DNA of 64,000 nt from JAABRB01 sp041617635 (GTDB taxonomy: Bacteria > Pseudomonadota > Gammaproteobacteria > Burkholderiales > SG8-39), in assembly GCA_041617635.1 (NCBI GenBank), contig JBFJOO010000002.1, positions 56,705-120,704 of the forward strand. The letters run 5' to 3'. Positions 39,581 through 49,301 of the stretch are shown here, in pieces. Position 1 is the stretch's first letter. Each line of letters opens with the position of its first letter. The notes below the pieces were generated by a model that was not told the DNA's origin, made no database searches, and worked only from the letters and a program-made list of their open reading frames with translations. The position numbers and the translations under genes were made by a program.

Positions 39581-40879
39581 TCAGCGCGCCGCCGCCAGCT
39601 TGGCGTTCACTTCGGTCAGGCGGTTGATGAGGACCCGCATGAACGCCTTCTGAAAGCTCACCTGGCAGGCGGGGCTGGCGACCTGGAGCGCCTTCGACTT
39701 GATCTCGATCACCGAGATCTCGTCCGTCGCGGTGATGGTCGTCGTTCGATGGCCGAGCCGGTCGCTGAAATACAGAATCTCGCCGAACACGCCACCGCGC
39801 TCGATCGTGTTGATGATCTTGTTGCTGAGGCTCACGTTCACCTCGCCCTGCACGAGCAGATAGAAGCTGTCGCCCTGCTCGCCTTCGTTGATGATGACCC
39901 TGCCCTTGGGGATCGTCCGCCAGCTTGAGATACGCAGCGCCTCCCACAGCACGACGTCGTCGAAATCCTCGAAGAATGCCAGTCCGCGCAGCTCGTTGAA
40001 CTTTTCCGAATCGGACAGCGCATCGCCCGCGAGCCGTAGCGTGCCGAACGCCTTCGAGAGGTCCTTGCCGAAATCGATCCACGTCCGGTAGCGGTCGGCC
40101 GGGCTCTTCTGGATCGCCTGGAGGCAGATCTCGTCGAGCAGCGGCGGCAACTCCGGGCGGAAGGTCGAGGGCGGGGGCGCCTCGACGTTCAGGATCTCGT
40201 AGGTGAGGGAGAGCTGATTCGACGCGTTGAAAGGGAGGCGCCCAGTGAGCAGCTTGTACATCACCACGCCCAGTGAATAGATGTCGGTCTGATGGGTGAG
40301 ATTCTCGAGCCTCACCTGCTCCGGCGACATGTAGGCCGGTGAGCCAATGCCGGTGAGCTGAGTCGTATCCTGGGCAAGCTGTTCCTGGAACGACGCGCCG
40401 AAGTCGCTGACCTTGATTTCGCCGTCGGGGCTGTAGAGGAGGTTGCCGGGCTTGATGTCGCGGTGAATGACCCCGTTCTGGAAGGCGAAGTCGAGCGCCC
40501 GGATGCACTTGAAAATGATCTCGACCACCTTGCCGAGCGGGAGCAGGCTGTCGACCTCGCAATAGCTCTCGAGCGTGGTGCCCGCCACATGCTCCATGAC
40601 GATGTAGCTGTACTCGGGCTCGCTCACCGCGTCGTAGATCTCGACGATGTGCGGATGCTGCAACCGCCCGGCGAGCGCCGCTTCGGCGAGGAAGCCCTTG
40701 CGCAGCAGCTTGCGCTGCAGATCCGAAGCGCTGTCCTCGAAGAAGAAAACCTTGATGGCCACGTCCCGGTCCGCGAACGGGTCGCGGCCCAGAAAAACCT
40801 TGCTGGTCGCACCTTTCCCGATCTCCTTCAAAATCGGGTACTTCCCGATGCGCCAGTCCAGCTCGAATTTCATCGCCAT
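39581..40879 (-). CDS. Serine/threonine protein kinase fused to a cyclic-nucleotide-binding-type domain
   Basis: A 432-residue cytoplasmic protein. Residues 14-270 are a Hanks-type kinase: GKGATSKVF (21-29), K43, HRDIKPGN (139-146), DFGAS (159-163), SPAYMSPEQ and DIYSLGVVMYKLLTG. Residues about 300-420 form a CAP-family effector domain (KGRVIINEGEQGDSFYLLVQGEV, then GGVFGEILYFSD), the pattern used for cAMP/cGMP or unknown ligands. The GEI..FSD segment lacks the canonical RTA arginine-threonine pair, so the ligand may not be cAMP. No membrane helix is seen. Starts at 40879 (ATG) or 40900 (GTG) are both possible. It is divergent from clpB. Confidence 0.88.
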   Translation of the reverse strand: MAMKFELDWRIGKYPILKEIGKGATSKVFLGRDPFADRDVAIKVFFFEDSASDLQRKLLRKGFLAEAALAGRLQHPHIVEIYDAVSEPEYSYIVMEHVAGTTLESYCEVDSLLPLGKVVEIIFKCIRALDFAFQNGVIHRDIKPGNLLYSPDGEIKVSDFGASFQEQLAQDTTQLTGIGSPAYMSPEQVRLENLTHQTDIYSLGVVMYKLLTGRLPFNASNQLSLTYEILNVEAPPPSTFRPELPPLLDEICLQAIQKSPADRYRTWIDFGKDLSKAFGTLRLAGDALSDSEKFNELRGLAFFEDFDDVVLWEALRISSWRTIPKGRVIINEGEQGDSFYLLVQGEVNVSLSNKIINTIERGGVFGEILYFSDRLGHRTTTITATDEISVIEIKSKALQVASPACQVSFQKAFMRVLINRLTEVNAKLAAAR

Positions 40880-41007
40880 GGGGTAATCTTCGGATTTCAC
40901 TGAGTTTATCCCACCGGCACCCGAAGAAAGAACCGCAAGGTCCCGTCGGACTTGAAAAATTCGGCATTCGGCCGCACGTCCGAAGCAGTTGAATTGGGGA
41001 ATCCTCC

Positions 41008-43608
41008 ATGCGATTGGACAAGCTGACGACGAAGTTCCAGCAGGCGCTGGCCGACGCCCAGAGCCTGGCGGTCGGCGCCGACAACCCGTACATCGAGCCG
41101 ATTCACGTGCTCTCTGCGCTGCTCGCTCAGGACGAGGGCGGCACCGGCTCGCTGCTGCAGCGGGCCGGGGTGAACGTGCCAGGTCTAAAAGATTCGCTGC
41201 GGGAGGCGATCGGCCGCCTGCCGAAGGTCGAGGGCCAGGCCGGGGAAGTGCAGATCTCGCGCGAGCTGAACAACCTCCTCAACGTCACCGACAAGGAAGC
41301 GCAGAAGCGCGGCGACCAGTTCGTCGCGTCCGAGCTCTTCGTCCTCGCGCTCAGCCAGGACAAGGGAGAGGCCGGGCGGCTCCTCAAGCAGGCCGGCGGC
41401 ACGCGCCAAGGCATCGAGCAGGCGGTCCAGGCCGTGCGCGGGAGCGAGAACGTGACCAGCGCCGAGTCGGAAGGGCAGCGCGAGGCACTGAAGCGCTACA
41501 CGCTCGATCTCACCGAGCGGGCGCGCCAGGGCAAGCTCGACCCGGTGATCGGACGCGACGACGAGATCCGGCGCGTGATCCAGATCCTGCAGCGCCGCAC
41601 CAAGAACAACCCCGTGCTGATCGGCGAGCCGGGCGTGGGCAAGACCGCGATCGTCGAGGGGCTCGCCCAGCGGATCGTGAACGGCGAAGTGCCGGAGACA
41701 CTGCGCGACAAGCGTGTGCTGTCGCTCGACATGGCGGCGCTGCTCGCCGGGGCGAAGTATCGCGGCGAGTTCGAAGAGCGCCTGAAAGCAGTTCTCAAGG
41801 AGATCGCGCACGACGAAGGCCGCATCATCGTCTTCATCGACGAGCTCCACACCATGGTCGGCGCAGGCAAGGCCGAAGGGGCGATCGACGCGGGAAACAT
41901 GCTGAAGCCGGCGCTTGCGCGCGGCGAGCTGCATTGCGTGGGCGCAACCACCCTCGACGAGTACCGCAAGTATCTCGAGAAGGACGCGGCGCTCGAGCGC
42001 CGCTTCCAGAAGGTCCTGGTCGAGGAGCCGTCCGTCGAGGCGACCATCGCCATCCTGCGCGGCCTGCAGGAGAAGTACGAGGTCCACCATGGGGTCGATA
42101 TCACCGACCCGGCGATCGTCGCAGCCGCCGAGCTCTCGCATCGCTACATCACGGACCGTTTCCTGCCCGACAAGGCGATCGACCTGATTGACGAGGCGGC
42201 CTCGCGGATCAAGATGGAAATCGATTCCAAGCCCGAAGCGATGGATCGCCTCGACCGCCGCCTGATCCAGCTCAAGATCGAGCGCGAGGCGGTGAAGCGC
42301 GAGAAGGACGAGGCGTCTCGCAAGCGCCTCGCCGCGATCGAGGAAGAGATCGTGAAGCTCGAGCGCGAGTACGCCGATCTGGACGATGTCTGGAAGGCGG
42401 AGAAGGCGCAGGTCCAGGGCTCCCAGCACATCAAGGAAGAGATCGAGGGCATCCGGCTGGAAATGGAGGAAGCGCGCCGCCGCGGTGACTGGCAGAAGAT
42501 GTCCGAGCTCCAGTACGGGAAGCTTCCGCAGCTCGAGGCGCAGCTCTCCACGGCGGAAAGCGGCGGCGACAAGAAGCCGCTCAAGCTCTTGCGCACGCAA
42601 GTCGGCACGGAAGAGATCGCCGAGGTGGTCTCGCGCGCAACCGGCATTCCCGTCGCCAAGATGATGCAGGGCGAGCGCGAGAAGCTGTTGCACATGGAAG
42701 ACCGGATTCATCAGCGCGTCGTGGGTCAGGACGAGGCGGTGCGCCTCGTGTCCGATGCGATCCGTCGATCGCGCTCTGGACTTTCCGACCCGAACCGACC
42801 GTACGGCTCCTTCCTCTTCCTCGGACCGACCGGCGTCGGCAAGACCGAGCTGTGCAAGGCGCTCGCGACGTTCCTGTTCGATTCGGAAGAGCATCTCGTG
42901 CGGATCGACATGTCGGAGTTCATGGAGAAGCATTCGGTGGCGCGACTGATCGGCGCGCCGCCCGGATACGTCGGCTACGAAGAAGGCGGCTATCTCACCG
43001 AGGCAGTGCGGCGGAGGCCGTACGCGGTGATCCTGCTCGACGAGGTCGAGAAGGCGCACCCGGACGTGTTCAACGTGCTCCTGCAAGTGCTCGACGACGG
43101 GCGGCTGACCGACGGCCAAGGCCGCACGGTCGATTTCAAGAACTCCGTGATCGTGATGACCTCCAATCTTGGATCGCACATGATCCAGAGCATGGCGGGC
43201 GACGATCCGGCGCTGATCAAGCTCGCCGTTCTGGGCGAGGTGAAGGCGCAGTTCCGGCCGGAGTTCGTCAATCGGCTCGACGAGATCGTGGTCTTCCACG
43301 CCCTCGACGCGAAGCACATCAAGGACATCGCGCGAATCCAGCTCCGGCAGCTTTCGGACCGGATCGCCAAGATGGACCTGCACCTCGTCGTCGACGAGAG
43401 CGCGCTCGACGAGCTCGCCAAGGCGGGGTTCGATCCCGTCTACGGCGCCCGGCCGCTCAAGCGCGCGATCCAGCAGACGATCGAGAACCCGCTCGCGACG
43501 CAGCTGCTCGAGGGCAAGTACGCGGCGCGGGACACCATCCGGGTCGCGTTCGCTGGAGGGCGCATGACTTTCGACAAGACCGGCGCGGCGGAGCGTGCGG
43601 CGGCGTAA
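41008..43608 (+). CDS. clpB: ATP-dependent disaggregase ClpB
   Basis: An 866-residue AAA+ chaperone, the standard length. It has the N-terminal Clp-N repeat domain, first Walker A GEPGVGKT (near 208), the coiled-coil middle domain (about 405-525, with RLDRRLIQLKIEREAVKRE), second Walker A GPTGVGKTE (near 610) and the IDMSEFMEKHSVARLIGAPPGYVGYEEGG segment. It rescues aggregated proteins with DnaK. CTTGAAA at 40951-40957 resembles a sigma-32 -35 element, but no convincing -10 partner follows, so heat-shock control is only likely from family knowledge. Confidence 0.97.
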   Translation: MRLDKLTTKFQQALADAQSLAVGADNPYIEPIHVLSALLAQDEGGTGSLLQRAGVNVPGLKDSLREAIGRLPKVEGQAGEVQISRELNNLLNVTDKEAQKRGDQFVASELFVLALSQDKGEAGRLLKQAGGTRQGIEQAVQAVRGSENVTSAESEGQREALKRYTLDLTERARQGKLDPVIGRDDEIRRVIQILQRRTKNNPVLIGEPGVGKTAIVEGLAQRIVNGEVPETLRDKRVLSLDMAALLAGAKYRGEFEERLKAVLKEIAHDEGRIIVFIDELHTMVGAGKAEGAIDAGNMLKPALARGELHCVGATTLDEYRKYLEKDAALERRFQKVLVEEPSVEATIAILRGLQEKYEVHHGVDITDPAIVAAAELSHRYITDRFLPDKAIDLIDEAASRIKMEIDSKPEAMDRLDRRLIQLKIEREAVKREKDEASRKRLAAIEEEIVKLEREYADLDDVWKAEKAQVQGSQHIKEEIEGIRLEMEEARRRGDWQKMSELQYGKLPQLEAQLSTAESGGDKKPLKLLRTQVGTEEIAEVVSRATGIPVAKMMQGEREKLLHMEDRIHQRVVGQDEAVRLVSDAIRRSRSGLSDPNRPYGSFLFLGPTGVGKTELCKALATFLFDSEEHLVRIDMSEFMEKHSVARLIGAPPGYVGYEEGGYLTEAVRRRPYAVILLDEVEKAHPDVFNVLLQVLDDGRLTDGQGRTVDFKNSVIVMTSNLGSHMIQSMAGDDPALIKLAVLGEVKAQFRPEFVNRLDEIVVFHALDAKHIKDIARIQLRQLSDRIAKMDLHLVVDESALDELAKAGFDPVYGARPLKRAIQQTIENPLATQLLEGKYAARDTIRVAFAGGRMTFDKTGAAERAAA

Positions 43609-43623
43609 TGCGCCATAGAAGTT

Positions 43624-43783
43624 GGGGCGAGCGGGCCCGCGACGGCCTCATGGTGCCGCAAGGCAAGCCGTCGAGCGGGTGACCCGGCTCGCGGCGGCCA
43701 GTCAACACACGACAGGCCGCACACGAGCCACCCGCTAAACGACGGCTGCGGCACAGATCGCCCGTCCCGGGCCCGCTCGCCCC
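43624..43783. repeat. Large imperfect palindrome (about 160 bp) between clpB and the AlgH genes
   Basis: The outer arms 43624-43645 and 43762-43783 pair over 22 bases with one mismatch. Inside, GTGCCGCA (43653) pairs with TGCGGCAC (43747), AGCCGTCG (43666) with CGACGGCT (43740), AGCGGGTG (43674) with CACCCGCT (43729), GGCTCG (43686) with CGAGCC (43724) and GCGGCC (43694) with GGCCGC (43715), leaving a 15-base loop. The remaining intergenic sequence to 43933 holds a smaller repeat (GCGTCAGCG near 43850 and CGCTGACGC near 43917) and no gene. Confidence 0.7.
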
Positions 43784-43933
43784 GTGGAGACGCCGTGCCG
43801 AAATCTGTGTCGGAAAAGTACGTCGGTTCTCCTGGGCCCACGCACTGCGTCAGCGTCTCTCGGGGTGGCGGGCGCTTGCGGCCGTAGGCGCCGGACGGGC
43901 ATGGCCGCTGCCCCGCTGACGCGGTCCCCGGAC

Positions 43934-44536
43934 TTAGCGTGCCGCGGTAACGGCGCGCGCGCGGCGGGCGAGCTCTTCCCAGAGGGTGGAGGGGTCGGCT
44001 CGGTAGGGAGCGTCGGGATCGACGTGGACCGCCCACCAGTCTCCGCGACCCAGCTCGCTTGCGAGCTGCCCCGGCGCCCAGCCGGCGTAGCCGGTGAAGA
44101 AGCGCAATTGCGCCGGCGGGTTCCGCATGAGCTGCTCGACGGTCGCCGGGTTGAGGGCGAGCCAGAGATCGCCGCTGATCCGCAACGCTTCGCCGGGCGG
44201 CTCGGCGGCGCGGAAGACCGCGTAGACGCCAACCGGCTCCACCGGGCCGCCGAAGTAGATCGGCTCCGTGAACCGGGCGAGCATTGCGTTGCCCGGAAGG
44301 ATTTGCGCGAGCGACTTGGTCGTCGGCCGGTTGATGATGACCCCGACCGCTGCGCCGTTCGGCGCTTCCGCAACCACTACGACGGTTTCGCGAAAGTTCG
44401 GATCGAGCAGGTGGGGCTTGGCGACCAGGACGGTGTTGCGATCTTCCTGTGCCGTCACGGCGGCCGGAAGGGCCAGCGCGAGCGCGGCGGCCATCGCCAG
44501 CAGCCATGTCGCCAGGCTGCGGGCGCGGCAAACCAT
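43934..44536 (-). CDS. AlgH/YqgE (DUF179) family protein with signal peptide, copy 2
   Basis: A 200-residue protein. Residues 1-30 form a signal peptide (arginine, then WLLAMAAALALALPAAVTAQ). The rest is the AlgH/YqgE fold: VLVAKPHLLDPNFRETVVVV, GAAVGVIINRPTTKSLAQ, IYFGGPVEP and RFFTGYAGWAPGQLASEL. Canonical YqgE is cytoplasmic and lacks a signal, so export is unusual. It starts at the last base of the upstream copy (ATGA overlap), showing a tandem pair in one operon. Function is unknown. Confidence 0.85.
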   Translation of the reverse strand: MVCRARSLATWLLAMAAALALALPAAVTAQEDRNTVLVAKPHLLDPNFRETVVVVAEAPNGAAVGVIINRPTTKSLAQILPGNAMLARFTEPIYFGGPVEPVGVYAVFRAAEPPGEALRISGDLWLALNPATVEQLMRNPPAQLRFFTGYAGWAPGQLASELGRGDWWAVHVDPDAPYRADPSTLWEELARRARAVTAAR

Positions 44537-45156
44537 CAGAGCAACCCGGCTGGACCCGGTGTATCCGGGATGGTCGCCATCGCTGTGATCCGGCGCGACA
44601 AGCGGTGCAGCTCTTCCCAGAGGCCTTTGGTGTCCTTGCGGAGCACGACCGCCGGGTCCGCATTCTGCACCGACCACAGGCCACGGTCGACTTCGCGACG
44701 AAGCTCGCCCGGCCGCCAGATCACGTATCCGACGTAATACCGCGCCTCATTGGGCGTCGTCTCGATGATCTGGTCGATGGTCGCGACGTTGATCGCCATA
44801 TAGAGGCTCTTCATGAGGGCGACCGAGCCCCGGCCCGGACTGTTATCGCGCCTCACCACCGCGACGAGCGCGGAGCGCGAGAAAGGCCCGCCGAAATAGA
44901 CGGGATCCAGGACCTTCTTCGAGGGCTCGTGCTCGGGAAACAGGTTCGAAAGCGGCTGGTTCGTCGGGCGATTGACGATGACGCCGATGTGGCCACCGTT
45001 GTCGAGCGCCACGGCGAGCAGCACGGTTTGCCGGTAGGTCGGATCGCGAAACGCCGGGTTGGCGACCAGCAGGACCGCGTCGTTGTCGTCGGCCCACGCC
45101 GGAGCCGCAGCGCCAACAAGGGCGAAGGCGAGAATCAGGAATCTCAGACTTCTCAT
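44536..45156 (-). CDS. AlgH/YqgE (DUF179) family protein with signal peptide, copy 1
   Basis: A 206-residue paralogue of the gene that follows it. MRSLRFLILAFALVGAAAPAWA is a clear signal peptide. VLLVANPAFRDPTYRQTVLLA, HIGVIVNRPTNQPLSNLF, VYFGGPFSR and YYVGYVIWRPGELRREV are the family motifs. The two copies share the same motif order but differ widely, so the duplication is old. The C-terminal WEELHRLSRRITA resembles WEELARRARAVTA of its neighbour. Confidence 0.85.
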   Translation of the reverse strand: MRSLRFLILAFALVGAAAPAWADDNDAVLLVANPAFRDPTYRQTVLLAVALDNGGHIGVIVNRPTNQPLSNLFPEHEPSKKVLDPVYFGGPFSRSALVAVVRRDNSPGRGSVALMKSLYMAINVATIDQIIETTPNEARYYVGYVIWRPGELRREVDRGLWSVQNADPAVVLRKDTKGLWEELHRLSRRITAMATIPDTPGPAGLL

Positions 45157-45163
45157 TACGCGG

Positions 45164-45772
45164 CTACCTCGCAGAATCGGATCCGGTACCCGATCTTACC
45201 GCAGCAACTTCCGTATGGCGAAAGCAGTCTAGCAGATGGTCGTTCACCAGTCCGACCGCCTGCATGAAAGCGTAACAGATCGTCGTCCCGACGAATTTGA
45301 AGCCACGCTGCCCGAGGTCCTTGGACAGCTTGTCCGACACGGAAGTCCGAGGCGGGACATTTTTTAGTGTACGCCGGCGGTTGTGAATCGGATGCCCGTC
45401 CACGAAACGCCACAGATAGGCGTCGAACGACCCGAATTCCTCCTGCACCGCGAGGAAGGCCTTGGCGTTGACCACCGTGGCCTCGATCTTGGCCCGATTG
45501 CGCACGATGCCCGGATCGACCATCAACCGCGCGCGCCGCGCGGGCGTGAAGCGCGCGACGCGCGCCGGCTCGAACTCGGCGAAGGCTTTTCGGTATCCGG
45601 CACGCTTGCGAAGGATGGTCAGCCAGGACAGGCCCGCCTGGGCGCCCTCGAGGATCAGGAACTCGAAGAGGATCCGGTCGTCGTGAACCGGCACGCCCCA
45701 CTCCTCGTCGTGATAGCGGACGTACTCCTCGGCGCCGAGGCACCACGGGCATCGGGTTGGCGGCGGGGTCAC
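45164..45772 (-). CDS. tag: DNA-3-methyladenine glycosylase I
   Basis: A 202-residue HhH-family glycosylase that removes 3-methyladenine from DNA. RCPWC near the N-terminus, YHDEEWGVPVHDDR, FEFLILEGAQAGLSWLTILRKR, the PGIVRNRAKIEATV segment and a C-terminal DHLLDCFRH are the Tag pattern; cysteines and histidines at both ends bind Zn. The GTG start at 45772 is used. It stops seven bases before the AlgH pair begins, so all three could be co-transcribed. Confidence 0.95.
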   Translation of the reverse strand: MTPPPTRCPWCLGAEEYVRYHDEEWGVPVHDDRILFEFLILEGAQAGLSWLTILRKRAGYRKAFAEFEPARVARFTPARRARLMVDPGIVRNRAKIEATVVNAKAFLAVQEEFGSFDAYLWRFVDGHPIHNRRRTLKNVPPRTSVSDKLSKDLGQRGFKFVGTTICYAFMQAVGLVNDHLLDCFRHTEVAAVRSGTGSDSAR

Positions 45773-45851
45773 GCCCGCAATTGTCGTTCAATCGCGAACG
45801 AAACGGAAACGGGCGGCCGCAGCCGCCCGTGCCACCGATCCGGGCGCGCCG

Positions 45852-47048
<1,197 letters not shown>

Positions 47049-47096
47049 CCTGTTCCTTCCGCGCGCGCGGCCGCGCTCTGTTTCATCCTTTGTGCC

Positions 47097-48620
47097 TCAT
47101 GCTTCGGGCGTGAGCAATGATACGCCCAAGCGCGCGCGGCGCTTGAGCCACGGGCTCGGTCGGTAGCGCGGATCTTGATAGAAATCAAACAGCTCGCCGA
47201 GGATGGCGAGAACGCGGGCCGGGCCGATGGCGTCGCCCCACGTCAGCGGACCGGTCGGGTAACCCAGCCCGAGCGTGACCGCGCGGTCGATGTCCGCGGG
47301 GGTCGCGATGCGTTGCTGCGCGATATCGGCTCCGATGTTGACGATCTGGGCGATGACGCGCTGGGCGATGAATCCGGGACTGTCGTGGATCACCGTGACC
47401 GGGACGCCATCCCGGGCGAGCAGCGCATGTGCGGCGTCGCGCATCGCCGGGGAGGTCAGCGGTGTCGTCATGAGGGTGCGGCGTTTGGTGAGCCCGGTGA
47501 GGCAGTCCACCGCGACCGTGCGTGTCGGATCGAGTCCCTCGGCGAGTGCGGCCGTGGTTGCGTCACGGCCGAGTGGCGCGACCAGACACAGTGCGCGGTC
47601 GTCCGGCGCGGCGCCGCGCTGCGCGCGTGCCTCGAGCTTGGCGACCAGATCGTCCAGGTCCGCTCCGAGCCCTTGACGGCTGACCCAGACAGGCACCTCT
47701 GCGGCTGCGGGTGTCGGGGTGTCCGCAATCGATTCCGGCTTGCCTCCGCTATAGCGGTAGAACCCGCGGTCGCCCGACTTGCGACCGAACAGTCCGGCCC
47801 CGACGCGTTGCGCGGCGATCGGCGAGGGCCGGTAGCGCGGTTCCTGGTAGTACTGGTTGTAGATCGACTCCATCACCGCATGCGAGACGTCCAGTCCGGT
47901 GAGGTCCAGGAGCTCGAACGGGCCCATCCGGAAGCCGGCCGCTTCGCGCAGCACGCGATCGATCTGATGGAACGCGGCGATGCCCTCGCGCAGGATCTGG
48001 AGCGCCTCGGTGCCATAGGCGCGGCCCGCATGGTTGACGATGAAACCGGGGGTATCCTGCGCGCGCACGGGAGTGTGCCCCATGCGCTCGGCGAGCGCGG
48101 TGAGCGCCTCGCCGACCCAGGGCGCGGTCATGACGCCGTCGATCACCTCCACGACTTTCATCAACGGCACGGGATTGAAGAAGTGGAAGCCAGCGACTCG
48201 CTCCGGGTGCTTGCATTGGGCGGCAATTGCCGTGACTTGGAGCGACGAGGTGTTCGTCGCGAGGATGCATTCGGGGGAGACGATTCCTTCGAGGTGGGTC
48301 AGCAGCTCGCGTTTGGCCGTGAGGTCCTCGACGATGGCTTCGACCACGACGTTGCAGGAACTCAGGCGGGAGAGCACGTCCGCGATGCTGATGCGCTCGA
48401 TCGCCGCCTTGGCGGCATCGGGGGTGAGCCGGCCTTTCTCGGCCAGCTTGGCGAGCATCTGGGCCACGTACTCCCGGGCGGCGGGTGCGGCGTCCGACCG
48501 GGTGTCGTAGAGCACGACCCGGATGCCCGCCTGGACCGCGATCTGCGCGATGCCGCGCCCCATGACGCCGGTTCCGATGACCGCGAGCGTAAGATCCTGG
48601 CGGGTCGCGTCCAGTGGCAT
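47097..48620 (-). CDS. 3-hydroxyacyl-CoA dehydrogenase (PaaH-type, two C-terminal domains)
   Basis: A 507-residue enzyme. The NAD-binding GTGVMGRGIAQIAVQAG (about 14-30) is followed by LATNTSSLQVTAIA, KHPERVAGFHFFNPVPLMKVVEV and a first 3HCDH C-terminal domain (PGFIVNHAGRAYGTEAL). A second copy of the C-terminal domain (DSPGFIAQRVIAQIVN, LGLGYPTGPLTWGD) ends the protein, as in PaaH/PhaC of phenylacetate pathways. It oxidises 3-hydroxyacyl-CoA. The ATG at 48620 was preferred over longer frames. Confidence 0.9.
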   Translation of the reverse strand: MPLDATRQDLTLAVIGTGVMGRGIAQIAVQAGIRVVLYDTRSDAAPAAREYVAQMLAKLAEKGRLTPDAAKAAIERISIADVLSRLSSCNVVVEAIVEDLTAKRELLTHLEGIVSPECILATNTSSLQVTAIAAQCKHPERVAGFHFFNPVPLMKVVEVIDGVMTAPWVGEALTALAERMGHTPVRAQDTPGFIVNHAGRAYGTEALQILREGIAAFHQIDRVLREAAGFRMGPFELLDLTGLDVSHAVMESIYNQYYQEPRYRPSPIAAQRVGAGLFGRKSGDRGFYRYSGGKPESIADTPTPAAAEVPVWVSRQGLGADLDDLVAKLEARAQRGAAPDDRALCLVAPLGRDATTAALAEGLDPTRTVAVDCLTGLTKRRTLMTTPLTSPAMRDAAHALLARDGVPVTVIHDSPGFIAQRVIAQIVNIGADIAQQRIATPADIDRAVTLGLGYPTGPLTWGDAIGPARVLAILGELFDFYQDPRYRPSPWLKRRARLGVSLLTPEA

Positions 48621-48841
48621 TCCGTTGGTCCGTTCGACAAGCAGGGCTGGAATTGTATTACGCTCACGCTGCGAGCCGGTGTTCATCAGGGTGCGATGTT
48701 CTGGCACAATCTGGCCGCGAACCAGCAGGACCGCCGGCGCCTCGCGTATGAGAGGCCGTCAAGGCCCCGCGCAGAACCGCGTCCCGATGTCGGACGTGCG
48801 CGCGAAGGGGAGCCGGCGTTTGACCACAGGAGGTGGCAGGC

Positions 48842-49285
48842 ATGTATCGAAAGATCCTGATGGCGTACAACGGCACGCGGGAGGGCCGCGCGGCGCTGAT
48901 CGAATGCGCCGAGGTGGCGGCCTTCGCGAAGGCGGAGACTCACCTGCTCGCGGTGGCGACGATGCCGTCGAGCATGTTTCTGACCGAGGGGTTTCTGCCC
49001 GAGGAGCTCATCGAGGAGGAAAAAAAACGCATGCAAGAGGTGCTCGACGAGGGGCTCAAGAGCCTGAAGGAGCGCGGGTTCTCCGTGCAGGGCCACCTCG
49101 CGGTCGGGGAGCCGGTGGACGAGCTTTGCCGAACCGCCCGGGAGCTCGGCTGCGATCTGATCGTGGTCGGTCACCACCAGAAGCAGTCGTTCGCCGCGCG
49201 GTGGTGGAGCGGCTCGGTCGGAGCGACGCTGCTCGACTACGCGCCCTGCAGCGTGCTCATCGCGCTGGCGCCGGCGAAGGATTAG
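48842..49285 (+). CDS. Universal stress protein (UspA family)
   Basis: A 147-residue Usp domain: YRKILMAYNGTREGRAALIECAEVAAFAKAE at the start and GCDLIVVGHH...SGSVGATLLDYAPCSVLIA at the end, with the nucleotide-binding glycine/serine pattern partly kept. The ATG at 48842 follows AGGAGG. Usp proteins aid survival under stress or anoxia; no target can be inferred. Confidence 0.88.
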   Translation: MYRKILMAYNGTREGRAALIECAEVAAFAKAETHLLAVATMPSSMFLTEGFLPEELIEEEKKRMQEVLDEGLKSLKERGFSVQGHLAVGEPVDELCRTARELGCDLIVVGHHQKQSFAARWWSGSVGATLLDYAPCSVLIALAPAKD

Positions 49286-49301
49286 GGCCCGGCCCGCAGC
49301 G

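Noticed and set aside
40951..40980. Sigma-32 promoter for clpB
   Set aside because: CTTGAAA is present but no CCCCATNT-like -10 lies at the right distance, so it is mentioned only in the clpB entry.
43624..43783. Integron attC site
   Set aside because: The arms lack the GTTRRRY and RYYYAAC core sites and no integrase gene is present, so only a general palindromic element is claimed.
47175..47188. Perfect TTGAT-AGAA-ATCAA FNR-type sequence
   Set aside because: It lies inside the coding region near the C-terminus of the 3-hydroxyacyl-CoA dehydrogenase gene, with no gene start nearby in either direction, so chance is more likely than regulation.
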